A stretch of 64,000 bases of DNA, taken from contig NZ_SMOD01000012.1 of the NCBI RefSeq assembly GCF_004353905.1, positions 184,632 to 248,631 on the forward strand, given 5' to 3'. Position 1 is the stretch's first letter. Every line of letters begins with the position of its first letter. The stretch is from Paraburkholderia guartelaensis (GTDB taxonomy: Bacteria; Pseudomonadota; Gammaproteobacteria; Burkholderiales; Burkholderiaceae). Position numbers and translations under genes: made by a program. The notes beneath the pieces were generated by a model. The model ran no database searches, was not told the DNA's origin, and saw nothing but the letters and a program-made list of their open reading frames with translations. Of this stretch, positions 1 to 7,910 are shown one piece after another.

Positions 1-241
1 CCTGCGGGCCTGCGTGCCCGGTACGTAGCCAGTCTTCGAGCACCGTGAGCGGACACGGAATGTCAAGGACGGCAAGAAGCGCAACGATGCCTATCGCAAC
101 GAGATGCGTGAGGCGGAACACGCGGTTGCGCACCCAATCGTGCGCAAGCCATGCGCCCACCCAGATCGCGAGCAATCCGCCGACGATGAAGAGTACGAGC
201 AGCGCATGTAACACGAGTACGGTATTGGCCAGCCAGTTCAT
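1..241 (-). CDS. DUF2784 family membrane protein (partial, cut by window edge)
   Basis: Read on the minus strand from an ATG at 241, the frame is open to the window edge (80 codons). The protein starts MNWLANTVLVLHALLVLFIV, a first membrane helix. A second hydrophobic stretch, HLVAIGIVALLAVLDI, is followed by PCPLTVLEDWLR. This layout, with hydrophobic helices and a C/P-L-T-x-L-E-x-W-L-R motif after the second one, is characteristic of the small DUF2784 membrane proteins. Their function is unknown. The C-terminus lies outside the window, so length cannot be compared. The family call rests on the motif only. Confidence 0.7.
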   Translation of the reverse strand, partial: MNWLANTVLVLHALLVLFIVGGLLAIWVGAWLAHDWVRNRVFRLTHLVAIGIVALLAVLDIPCPLTVLEDWLRTGHAGPQ

Positions 242-294
242 GACGCCGCTTGCAGTTGCCCTCGCGCTGCGTTCCCGGCTTCGATTCTACGTCC

Positions 295-1350
295 TCAAAG
301 ATCGAAGGGTCGGGGGAGGGTTCCCGCGTTTGGCGTCGTCCCGGTTGCCGTGAACGGCGAATCGAAAGCCGCGTTGTCGATTTCAGGAATGATCAGGTCG
401 ATGTCGCGCTTGTTCTGCTCGGTCCAGATCTGGCTATCGGGAAACCAGAAGGCGTTTTCGCGTGGAGGCACGACGAGCCGTACGCGCAGCGACGGATTGA
501 AGATCTTCGACCACGCCGAGAGATAGGAGGGTGTCTTGATCAAATCGCCGCAATTGGCGAGTAACAGGCTCGTGACCAGGGCTTCGCGTCCAATTGCGAG
601 CCCAGGATGGCCGCTGAAGTGCACGGGCTTCTCACCGCTCGCGAGCAGCGTGGCAGGCGCGACGTTGACGGGCACCGCGAAGCCCCACTTCCGGAAGAAG
701 TCGAGGAAGGCCTGCTCGTCGCTGGAGACGAAGATGTTCGTGAGACGGTGATCGCCCGCAAGTGTCTTCTCGACCATACGGCAAAACGCACTCCAGTCGA
801 TCGTATGGGCCTCGAATTTTTTGTCCGTGCCGCGGAAATGGACGCCCAGCGTCGAAGGACCGATATCGAGCCGCTCGCTGATGCGCTCGACTTCCTTCCG
901 GATCGATTCGGTTGGCCGATAGTTCGAGAGGAATATCTTGCTCGCCCGTTCCAGACCGAGGCCGGCTTCATAACGGCGAAAGCCCAGATCGCCGAGATCG
1001 CGCACGAGCGACGTTCGCAAACCAGGCTTCACGGCGTCCGGCACGGCCGACGGTGCGAGGTTTTCAAAGCATTCGGCCAGCCAGTCGATTTTGCCTTCTT
1101 CGTCGCCGTAACTGCCGCCGCGCGCCGAAATGACGGGCGTCAAGCGCTTTTCGTCGCAGTGCAGGAGGATGCACAAGACGATCTGCATGACGGAAAAGAA
1201 GCCCGAACTTGCGCGAATCTCAATGGCGAAGTAGCCGTGGTTGAAGCGCTGCTTCGTGTGCAGGGAAAGGCGAGCCGGCGTATTGAGCGCGTTCTTGAAG
1301 TCTTCGCTGCGCCGTACTTGCCTTGCGAACTCGATAATGTTTTTGAACAT
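295..1350 (-). CDS. NodZ/O-fucosyltransferase-like glycosyltransferase
   Basis: This 351-residue protein has the hallmarks of the fucosyltransferase fold shared by NodZ, FUT8 and protein O-fucosyltransferases. There is an HFRGTDK motif at residues 171-177, resembling the donor-binding HxRxTD motif of that superfamily. A strand-turn FVSSDEQAF lies near 207-215, and a C-terminal segment near 269-286 (DLIKTPSYLSAWSKIF) resembles the late NodZ/FUT8 motif. The start is supported by AAGGGA seven bases upstream of the ATG. It has no signal peptide and is probably cytosolic, acting on a sugar nucleotide and an unknown acceptor. No nod, O-antigen or capsule genes are adjacent, so the acceptor cannot be inferred. 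Confidence 0.6.
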   Translation of the reverse strand: MFKNIIEFARQVRRSEDFKNALNTPARLSLHTKQRFNHGYFAIEIRASSGFFSVMQIVLCILLHCDEKRLTPVISARGGSYGDEEGKIDWLAECFENLAPSAVPDAVKPGLRTSLVRDLGDLGFRRYEAGLGLERASKIFLSNYRPTESIRKEVERISERLDIGPSTLGVHFRGTDKKFEAHTIDWSAFCRMVEKTLAGDHRLTNIFVSSDEQAFLDFFRKWGFAVPVNVAPATLLASGEKPVHFSGHPGLAIGREALVTSLLLANCGDLIKTPSYLSAWSKIFNPSLRVRLVVPPRENAFWFPDSQIWTEQNKRDIDLIIPEIDNAAFDSPFTATGTTPNAGTLPRPFDL

Positions 1351-1550
1351 GCCATGTCCCTTCGATCCAGGATGCGGGGATTACCTTTCGAGCAGAGCGA
1401 CGCCGCTTCCTGTGCTCAGGCGAGCGGGGCGCTCACGGTAGATTCCGTCGATGGATTCGCCTTTGACTGCGTTAGCAACGATTGGGGGATCAGACGTTTA
1501 TTTTCCGACGATAGCTTGATCGTCACGCGCTTGGGTTGGCTGGTTATTTG

Positions 1551-1582
1551 GCATCCTAAGCGGTTGAGGCATTCTAGGATGC
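1551..1582. repeat. 8-bp inverted repeat in the 1351-1648 intergenic region
   Basis: The arms GCATCCTA (1551-1558) and TAGGATGC (1575-1582) are perfect inverse complements separated by 16 bases. The 298-base gap between the glycosyltransferase start and the DUF1571 gene end holds no other recognisable feature. It may be a weak terminator for the gene at 1649-2245 or a regulator site. There is no T-run. Confidence 0.3.
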
Positions 1583-1648
1583 CATGTTTACGCATTGATT
1601 AAGCTGAGGATTAAGTGACATCCCCAACGCCTGTGATCGCTCGCGCGA

Positions 1649-2245
1649 CTAGGCAAACGGCCGGAGCTGCGAATCCGGCACGTCGATGCGCAGGTTCTCC
1701 ATCAGCACCGTTTCGATCGGCTCATTTGACTCGCCTTCGCTCACGACCTTGATCGGCAGCCCATGGCTCAAATCGAACCATAACTCATAGCGGAACACGC
1801 CGGTCACATACTCGCCAGGCCGGCACGTCACGATCACATGCGCCGCCTGGTGCGTGCCAATGGTCTCGGCGCCGACGACCTGTGTGTCGCCATGCTCCTG
1901 AAGCTCACGGACATTGACCAGCAGTGCGCCGATATCGGACTCGTCGACGCGATGCCCCTGCGGGCTCTGGATCATGTGATTGTCGGGGCTCAGCGTGAGT
2001 CTCGGAAACGTGTCGATACCGAACGGCCAAAGCTTGACCTTACCGGATTCCGGATTGAACGTGAGTGTCGCACCGCCATGCGGCCGGATGAAGTCCATCC
2101 GGACGAAGCCGGGCTTTCGGTAGGCATAGCGTACCTCGACCGTTTCCGCTCCCGTCGACGTCGATTTGAGCGTGACCTGATAGTTTGCGAGCGCATCGAA
2201 GCGCGCCAGCGCGACGGCCACGAAGTCCCGGTCTGGGAGCGTCAT
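1649..2245 (-). CDS. DUF1571 / LolA-like family protein
   Basis: A 198-residue protein beginning MTLPDRDFVAVALARFDALANYQVTL. The pattern of an early 'xLxxFDALxxYQVTLxS' strand, a tyrosine-rich strand (VRYAYRKPGFVRMDF), then GATLTFNPESGKV and a later FRYELWFDLSHGLPIKV strand fits the LolA/LppX-like DUF1571 group. These proteins are thought to bind lipid or peptidoglycan-related ligands, but no specific role is established. No signal peptide is visible at this start, which is odd for an envelope protein, although a strong AGGAGG five to six bases before the ATG fixes it. It is divergent from the SRPBCC gene at 2350, with 104 bases between. Confidence 0.6.
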   Translation of the reverse strand: MTLPDRDFVAVALARFDALANYQVTLKSTSTGAETVEVRYAYRKPGFVRMDFIRPHGGATLTFNPESGKVKLWPFGIDTFPRLTLSPDNHMIQSPQGHRVDESDIGALLVNVRELQEHGDTQVVGAETIGTHQAAHVIVTCRPGEYVTGVFRYELWFDLSHGLPIKVVSEGESNEPIETVLMENLRIDVPDSQLRPFA

Positions 2246-2349
2246 TGCCCCCTCCTATACTCGAACGTGGAAAATGGGTAATTTTGGAGCACGGCTTCGC
2301 ACCACGCAATGCACAGTTAGCCGGATCGCAGACAAGGAGGACGCGAGAG

Positions 2350-2841
2350 ATGGCGGAGTTCCGTCTGACCACCTTGTGGTGCATCGAGGCGCCGGTGCAG
2401 CCGGTGTGGGACGCGATCCACGATTCGATGAACTGGCCGAGGTGGTGGAAGAACGTCGAGGCGGTGCGCGAGTTGCAGGCGGGAGAGACCGACGGGCTGG
2501 GCGCGGTGCATCGTTACACGTGGAAAGGGGTGCTGCCCTATCGCGTGATCATCGACGTGCGAGTGACGCGCGTCGCGCCGCTCGTGGCCCTCGAGGGGGA
2601 AGCCAGCGGCGCGCTGGAGGGCGTGGGGCGCTGGCATTTCGCAGCCGACGGCAGCCGCACGGTGGTGCGCTACGATTGGCACGTCAGGACGGCCAGTGCG
2701 TGGATGAGCGCGCTCGCGTTCGCGCCCCTCGCGCGGCTGGTATTCCGCTGGAATCACGATTCGATCATGCGCGAAGGCGGCCTGGCGCTTGCGCGTCTGC
2801 TCAAGGCGCGCTTTATCGATTACAGCGGCGAACCGCGATAA
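2350..2841 (+). CDS. SRPBCC (START-like) domain protein, polyketide cyclase/dehydrase type
   Basis: This 163-residue protein starts MAEFRLTTLWCIEAPVQPVWD. The opening beta strand, the PVQPVWDAIHDSMNWPRWW helix-turn and the WKGVLPYRVIIDVRV strand are typical of SRPBCC proteins, which form a helix-grip pocket for hydrophobic ligands. AAGGAGG lies nine bases before the ATG at 2350, so longer upstream starts are not used. It has no signal peptide and is probably cytosolic. The ligand is unknown. The ferritin-like gene follows 112 bases downstream on the same strand. Confidence 0.75.
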   Translation: MAEFRLTTLWCIEAPVQPVWDAIHDSMNWPRWWKNVEAVRELQAGETDGLGAVHRYTWKGVLPYRVIIDVRVTRVAPLVALEGEASGALEGVGRWHFAADGSRTVVRYDWHVRTASAWMSALAFAPLARLVFRWNHDSIMREGGLALARLLKARFIDYSGEPR

Positions 2842-2910
2842 GTGCAACAATCGAATTCGTCAGTGCGCTTGCACACGCTTTCTGCGCGATTCCTGCGAGA
2901 CGGAGGTGTT

Positions 2911-2961
2911 ATGAACAGTCCCTACCGCTTACTTGCCTTGCATGGGAGGCAACATGACTGA
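2911..2961 (+). CDS. 16-codon leader ORF overlapping the ferritin-like gene
   Basis: ATG at 2911 opens a 16-codon frame (MNSPYRLLALHGRQHD) ending in TGA at 2959-2961. It is preceded by GGAGG at 2902-2906, at good spacing. It overlaps the start codon of the downstream gene (ATG at 2954) in a different frame, the classic arrangement for translational coupling. The downstream gene has its own GGAGG only four bases before its ATG. The leader could control translation of the ferritin-like gene. It could also be an accidental ORF, because no homology can be claimed for so short a peptide. Confidence 0.35.
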   Translation: MNSPYRLLALHGRQHD

Positions 2962-3427
2962 GATCGAGAAGGAACCCGTCGTTGCAGTGCTGAACAAGAT
3001 CCTCGAATCCGAGCTGGCGGGCGTCGTGCGGTACACGCACTATTCGTTCCTGGTGTTTGGCTTCGGCCGCATCCCGATCGTCTCGTGGCTGCGGCAGCAG
3101 GCGGACGAGTCGCTCTTGCATGCGCAGCAGGCCGGCGAATGGATCACGACGCTCGGCGCGTATCCGTCGCTCGCAATCGGGCCGCTGCTCGATTCCCACA
3201 CCTTCGATATCGGGGCCATCCTGCGCGAATCGCTCGAAGCCGAACAGATCGCGCTCGGTCTTTACCGCGAGCTGCTTTCGCTCGTGGCAGACCGATCGGT
3301 TGCGCTCGAAGAGTACGCGCGCCAGATGATCCAGGTCGAGGAGTTGCATGCCGGCGAGGTCGACAAGATGCTGCGCCGCCCAGGCTCCACGGCGACGTCG
3401 TTGCAGCACGGCATGGGGCCCGCCTGA
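2954..3427 (+). CDS. Ferritin-like / bacterioferritin-family protein
   Basis: A 157-residue all-helical protein, a typical length for bacterioferritin-like proteins. Four-helix diiron signatures can be seen: helix A LESELAGVVRYTHYSF, helix B ADESLLHAQQAGEW, helix C LEAEQIALGLYREL and helix D QVEELHAGEVDKM with an ExxH pair. These supply the Glu/His ligands expected of a ferroxidase-type centre. The likely role is cytosolic iron storage or oxidation. The start at 2954 is preferred over 2933 because GGGAGG ends four bases upstream of it. The ABC operon begins 22 bases after its stop, so co-transcription is possible. Confidence 0.8.
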   Translation: MTEIEKEPVVAVLNKILESELAGVVRYTHYSFLVFGFGRIPIVSWLRQQADESLLHAQQAGEWITTLGAYPSLAIGPLLDSHTFDIGAILRESLEAEQIALGLYRELLSLVADRSVALEEYARQMIQVEELHAGEVDKMLRRPGSTATSLQHGMGPA

Positions 3428-3449
3428 CAGGCGCTGCGTTGGGTTCAAC

Positions 3450-4139
3450 ATGATGCTGACGCTCGCCAACGTATCGAAGCACTACGACGGCACCACGCCG
3501 CGCAACGTGCTGCGCGGCGTGAATCTCGAACTGCGCTCGGGCGAATGCGTCGCAATCATGGGCGAATCGGGCGCCGGCAAATCGACGCTGCTCAATCTCG
3601 CGGCAGGTCTCGACCGGCCGGATGCGGGGCAAATCGTCTTCGACGGACACGATCTCGGCACGCTCGACGACGACGCGGCCACCCTGCAGCGCCGCCAGAA
3701 AATGGGCTTCGTGTTCCAGGCGTTCCATGTGCTGCCGAACCTCTCGGCGGCGCAGAACATCGCACTGCCGCTGCTGTTGAATGGCGTGCGCGCGAAAGAC
3801 GTGCCGGTGCGCGTGTCGTCCGTGCTGCACTCGGTCGGGCTCAGCGGGCGCGAGCACGCGCTGCCGCGCGAATTGTCGGGCGGCGAGTTGCAGCGGGTGG
3901 CGATCGCGCGTGCGCTCGTGCATCAGCCGCGTCTCGTGCTGGCCGACGAGCCCACCGGCAATCTCGATCACGACACGGCCATGCGCATCCTCGCGCTGCT
4001 GCGCGAACTGGCGCAAAAGAACGGCGCGGGCGTCCTGCTCGCCACGCACTCGGCCGCCGTGGCGGCTGCCGCCGACCGCGTGCTGCGGCTCACGCCCGCC
4101 GGGCTCGAGTCGTATACGCCCGGCGTAGGCGGCTCGTAG
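3450..4139 (+). CDS. ABC transporter ATP-binding protein (MacB/LolD-like)
   Basis: This 229-residue ATPase has a complete set of ABC motifs: Walker A GESGAGKST at 38-46, Q-loop Q90, signature LSGGELQR at 142-149, Walker B LVLADEP at 162-168 and H-loop His200. Its length and the QAFHVLPNLSAAQNIALPL region are typical of the MacB/LolD branch that pairs with FtsX-type permeases. Such pairs usually drive mechanotransmission or lipoprotein and peptide extrusion rather than channel transport. The permease starts three bases after its stop and the AttH-like lipocalin gene follows, forming a three-gene operon. The start is one of two adjacent ATGs (3450 or 3453). Confidence 0.9.
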   Translation: MMLTLANVSKHYDGTTPRNVLRGVNLELRSGECVAIMGESGAGKSTLLNLAAGLDRPDAGQIVFDGHDLGTLDDDAATLQRRQKMGFVFQAFHVLPNLSAAQNIALPLLLNGVRAKDVPVRVSSVLHSVGLSGREHALPRELSGGELQRVAIARALVHQPRLVLADEPTGNLDHDTAMRILALLRELAQKNGAGVLLATHSAAVAAAADRVLRLTPAGLESYTPGVGGS

Positions 4140-4142
4140 GCG

Positions 4143-6767
4143 ATGCGCTGGTTCGGCGCCGTGGGTGCATCGCGCGACGCTGCCGCATCGCGTTGCCTGG
4201 GCGATCGTATGCCCGCTGGCGGCGTCGGTGCGGCGCTCATCGCCGGTGAAATGCGCGCGCATCCGCTGCGTACGCTGATCGGCATTCTCGCGATCGCGGC
4301 GGGCGTTGCGATGGGCTATGCCGTGCAGTTGATCAATCGCGCGGCGCTCAACGAGTTGTCGGCGACCGTCAACTCGCTGATGGGCAACGCCGACATCGAA
4401 TTGCGCGGCCCGCGCGCGGGCTTCGATGAAGCGCTATACCCACGCATTGCCCGCTTGCCCGAGGTCGCCGCGGCAAGCCCGGTGGTCGAGGTCGATGCGC
4501 GCGTGGCGGGACGAGACGAGTCGTTGAAACTGCTCGGCGTCGATGTGTTTCGCGCGGGATATGTCACGCCGAATCTCGTCGGGCGCGTGGAGCTGGCTGA
4601 TCGCGCGAAAGGCACGAATGGCGCGAAGGCCACCACGCTCGATCTGCTCGACCCGGACACCGTATTTCTCTCGCCGGCCGCGTTGAGCTGGCTCGCGCTC
4701 AAGCCCGGCGATTCGCTCACGGTGCAGGTCGGGCTCGCTTCGGTCGCGCTACGCGTGGCCGGCGTGTTGCCCGCATCGGGTGATGCGGTGCGCGTCGGTG
4801 TGATGGATATCGGCGCCGCGCAATGGCGTCTGCAGCGGCTCGGCACGCTTGAACGCATCGACATCAAGCTCAAGCCGGGCGTCGATGCCGACGTGTTCGC
4901 GCATTCGGTCGCGCCGCTCTTGCCTGCGGGTGTCGCCGCCGTCACACCGGGCGACAACGCACACCGCACCTCGACGCTCTCGCGTGCGTATCGCGCGAAT
5001 CTCAACGTGCTCGCGCTCGTTGCGCTGTTCACGGGGGCGTTCCTCGTCTTCACGATGCAGGCCCTCGCCGTGCTGCGCCGACGTGCCCAGTTCGCGCTAT
5101 TGCGTGCGATCGGCGTGACGCGGCGTGGCGTGCTGTGGCTCGTCGTTTCGGAGGGCGCCATTCTCGGCGCGCTCGGCGCGGCAGCGGGTCTCGCCATCGG
5201 CTTCGCGCTCGCGGCCGCCGTGCTCCGTTATGCGGGCGGCGATCTGGGCGGCGGCTATTTTGAAGGGGTTCAGCCGCGCGTGCATTTCGATGCGCTGCCC
5301 GCGGCAATATTCTTTGCGCTGGGGATGGGCGCGTCGGTGCTCGGCAGTCTCGCGCCGGCGCTCGAGGCAGCGAGGGCGCGACCCGCGCGGGCGCTGAAGG
5401 CGGGCGATGAGGAAGCGCCGGCCGCCCGGCTGCGTACGAAGCGCACGGTCACGGCGGCACTGCTCGCGATCGCCGCCGGGCTCGTCACAACGCTATTGCC
5501 GCCCGTAGCCGGCTTGCCTGTGTTCGGCTATCTCGCCATCGCGCTGCTATTGCTGGGCGGCGTGCTGGCGATGCCGGCGCTCGCACGCGCCGTGTTCGCC
5601 GTGCTGCCGCGCTCGAATCATGCCTTGCCGCAGCTCGTGCTGGCGCAGCTCGCCAATGCCCCCGGCCGCGCGACGATAGGCCTCGCGGGCATCGTCACGA
5701 GCTTCAGCCTGATGACGGCCATGGCGATCATGGTGTCGAGCTTTCGCGTGGCGGTCGACGACTGGCTGCAGTTGCTGCTGCCCGCGCCGCTCTATCTGCG
5801 CGCCTCGCCGGGCGGCGATAGCGCATTCCTGGCACCAGGCGATCAGGCAGTCATTGCAGCGACACCGGGCATCGCGCGCGCCGAATTTCTGCGCGCGACG
5901 CAAATCTCGCTCGACGCTCGCCTGCCGCCTGTGAGCCTGCTCGCGCGGCCCATCGATGCGCGTAACCCGGCCGCGCGCTTGCCATTGACGACGGCGCCTC
6001 GCGCGCTGCAAGCGGGCGAGCCGCCGCCGGTATGGATCAGCGAGGCGGCCGCCGATCTGTACGGTATGCACCCTGGCCAGCGCATCACGCTGCCGCTGGC
6101 GGGCCAGCGCTTGCCGTTCACGGTGGCCGGCATCTGGCGCGACTATGCACGCCAGTTCGGGGCCATCGTGATCGACGCGAGCGACTATCGCCGGCTCACG
6201 CACGACACGCGCGTGACCGATGCCGCCTTGTGGCTCGACCCGGGCGTGGCGCCGTCACAGGCGATCGCACGCTTGCGCGAGAGCGTACACGGTGGGCAGC
6301 ACCTCGAGTTCGCGCAGCCAGGCGAGATCCGCGCGGCGAGCCTGCGGATCTTCGACCGCAGCTTCGCCGTGACGTATCTGCTGGAAGCGGTGGCGGTGAT
6401 CATCGGTCTGTTCGGCGTGGGCGCGAGCTTCGGGTCGCAAGCGCTTGCCCGCACGCGCGAGTTCGGCATGCTGCGGCATATCGGCGTCACGCGTCGCCAG
6501 ATCGCGGTCATGCTCGCGATGGAAGGCGCGCTCGTTGCGCTGCTCGGCGTGCTTGCCGGCTTGACGCTGGGCTTGAGTCTCGCGATGGTGCTCGTGCATG
6601 TCGTGAACCCGCAGTCGTTTCATTGGACGATGAGCGTGCATATGCCATGGGGATTGCTGGCCGCGCTGGCTTCGGCGGTCGTCGTGGCCGCTGCGCTCAC
6701 GGCACTCCTGAGTTCGCGCGCCGCGATGTCGGTCGACGCGGTGCGCGCCGTGCGCGACGATTGGTGA
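4143..6767 (+). CDS. Large FtsX-type ABC transporter permease
   Basis: An 874-residue inner-membrane protein. After an N-terminal helix (RTLIGILAIAAGVAMGYAV) comes a long extracytoplasmic MacB-PCD-like domain. Three helices around residues 285-400 form a first FtsX domain. A second periplasmic domain and a second three-helix FtsX block (about 740-870) follow. The duplicated FtsX layout matches long permeases such as AttF/AttG-type and YbbP-type proteins. The first 22 residues look unlike coding sequence, and an alternative start at 4209 (MPAGGVGAALIAGEM) is plausible. It is coupled to the ATPase upstream and to the lipocalin gene four bases downstream. Confidence 0.88.
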   Translation: MRWFGAVGASRDAAASRCLGDRMPAGGVGAALIAGEMRAHPLRTLIGILAIAAGVAMGYAVQLINRAALNELSATVNSLMGNADIELRGPRAGFDEALYPRIARLPEVAAASPVVEVDARVAGRDESLKLLGVDVFRAGYVTPNLVGRVELADRAKGTNGAKATTLDLLDPDTVFLSPAALSWLALKPGDSLTVQVGLASVALRVAGVLPASGDAVRVGVMDIGAAQWRLQRLGTLERIDIKLKPGVDADVFAHSVAPLLPAGVAAVTPGDNAHRTSTLSRAYRANLNVLALVALFTGAFLVFTMQALAVLRRRAQFALLRAIGVTRRGVLWLVVSEGAILGALGAAAGLAIGFALAAAVLRYAGGDLGGGYFEGVQPRVHFDALPAAIFFALGMGASVLGSLAPALEAARARPARALKAGDEEAPAARLRTKRTVTAALLAIAAGLVTTLLPPVAGLPVFGYLAIALLLLGGVLAMPALARAVFAVLPRSNHALPQLVLAQLANAPGRATIGLAGIVTSFSLMTAMAIMVSSFRVAVDDWLQLLLPAPLYLRASPGGDSAFLAPGDQAVIAATPGIARAEFLRATQISLDARLPPVSLLARPIDARNPAARLPLTTAPRALQAGEPPPVWISEAAADLYGMHPGQRITLPLAGQRLPFTVAGIWRDYARQFGAIVIDASDYRRLTHDTRVTDAALWLDPGVAPSQAIARLRESVHGGQHLEFAQPGEIRAASLRIFDRSFAVTYLLEAVAVIIGLFGVGASFGSQALARTREFGMLRHIGVTRRQIAVMLAMEGALVALLGVLAGLTLGLSLAMVLVHVVNPQSFHWTMSVHMPWGLLAALASAVVVAAALTALLSSRAAMSVDAVRAVRDDW

Positions 6768-6771
6768 CGCG

Positions 6772-7905
6772 ATGAGACGGCGCACGTTCCTCTTATTGTC
6801 GCTAGCTGCGTTGTCGCGGAGTGCTGCGTGGGCGCGCATGCCGGACTATCCGGTGGTGACGAGCGGACAGCCGCTCGTGTTCCCGCGCGACTATGGCGCG
6901 CATTCGAGCTATCGCACCGAATGGTGGTACGTGACTGGCTGGCTGCAAACGGATGACAACGTATCGCTAGGCTTCGAAGCGACATTCTTCCGCTCGCGCC
7001 CCGCGCTAGACGACGAGAACCCGAGCCGCTTCGCGCCGAATCAATTGCTGTTCGCCAACGTGGCGCTGAGCGATCCGCACGCGGGCAAGCTGCAGCACGA
7101 CCAGCGCATTGCGCGCCGCGGCTTTGGTCTCGCGGAAGCGAGCGAGACGGACACGGCAGTCCACATCGACGACTGGTCGATCGAGCGCGATACGGATGGC
7201 CGCTACCGCCTGAACGTCGCTACGCCCGACTTCACGTTCGCCTTTACTTTGACGCCGACGCAGCCGGTGCTCGTCAACGGGCAGGGCGGATACAGCCGCA
7301 AAGGTCCGCTGCCGGATGAGGCGAGCTACTACTACAGCGTTCCGTGGCTGCAAGTCGACGGCATGCTCGAGCGCGGTGGTCATTCGACTGGCAATGCCGG
7401 GCACGTGCGAGGGCAGGCGTGGCTCGATCACGAATGGTCGTCGGCGCCGCTCGCCGACGGAGCGGTCGGCTGGGACTGGATCGGCATCAACTTCGATGAC
7501 GGCGGCGCGCTGATGGCCTTGCAGATTCGCGACAAGGCAGGCCGCAAGTTCTGGGCAGGCGGCACGCTGCGCACCGCCGATGGCAGCACGCATACGCTAT
7601 CGCCCGATAGTATTCGCTTCACGCCGCTGCGCCGATGGCATTCGCCGCATACCGGCGCACAGTATCCGGTGGCGATGCGCGTCGTTGCGCAGGACGTGCA
7701 TCTGACGCTCGTGCCGCTCATGGACGATCAGGAGTTCGACAGCCGCGCGAGCACCGGCGCGGTGTATTGGGAAGGGGCGGTGACGGCGTTTCAGGCGGAC
7801 GCGGCGAGCACGGATACTGCAAAAACCGCTGCGAAACCTGCAGGAAAACCGCTGGGACGCGGCTATCTCGAACTCACAGGCTATGTTCAGCGGCTCCAGC
7901 TTTAG
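6772..7905 (+). CDS. AttH/CrtC-like lipocalin-fold protein (carotenoid 1,2-hydratase family)
   Basis: This 377-residue exported protein starts with a twin-arginine-like leader (RRRTFLLLSLAALSRSAAWA). The YRTEWWYVTGWL motif near 45-56, LGFEATFFRS, and the central GQAWLDHEWSSAPL plus WDWIGINFDDGGALM motifs are diagnostic of the AttH/CrtC superfamily of double lipocalin domains. Despite the hydratase name, no carotenoid genes are nearby. In many proteobacteria the same three-gene order (ATPase, giant permease, AttH-like protein) is conserved, so a periplasmic lipid- or hydrophobic-ligand carrier serving the transporter is likelier. That role is inference. Confidence 0.85.
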   Translation: MRRRTFLLLSLAALSRSAAWARMPDYPVVTSGQPLVFPRDYGAHSSYRTEWWYVTGWLQTDDNVSLGFEATFFRSRPALDDENPSRFAPNQLLFANVALSDPHAGKLQHDQRIARRGFGLAEASETDTAVHIDDWSIERDTDGRYRLNVATPDFTFAFTLTPTQPVLVNGQGGYSRKGPLPDEASYYYSVPWLQVDGMLERGGHSTGNAGHVRGQAWLDHEWSSAPLADGAVGWDWIGINFDDGGALMALQIRDKAGRKFWAGGTLRTADGSTHTLSPDSIRFTPLRRWHSPHTGAQYPVAMRVVAQDVHLTLVPLMDDQEFDSRASTGAVYWEGAVTAFQADAASTDTAKTAAKPAGKPLGRGYLELTGYVQRLQL

Positions 7906-7910
7906 GAGTA

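Noticed and set aside
6772..7905. Carotenoid biosynthesis role for the CrtC/AttH-like protein
   Set aside because: No crt genes are nearby, and the operon with an ABC transporter fits the AttH type better.
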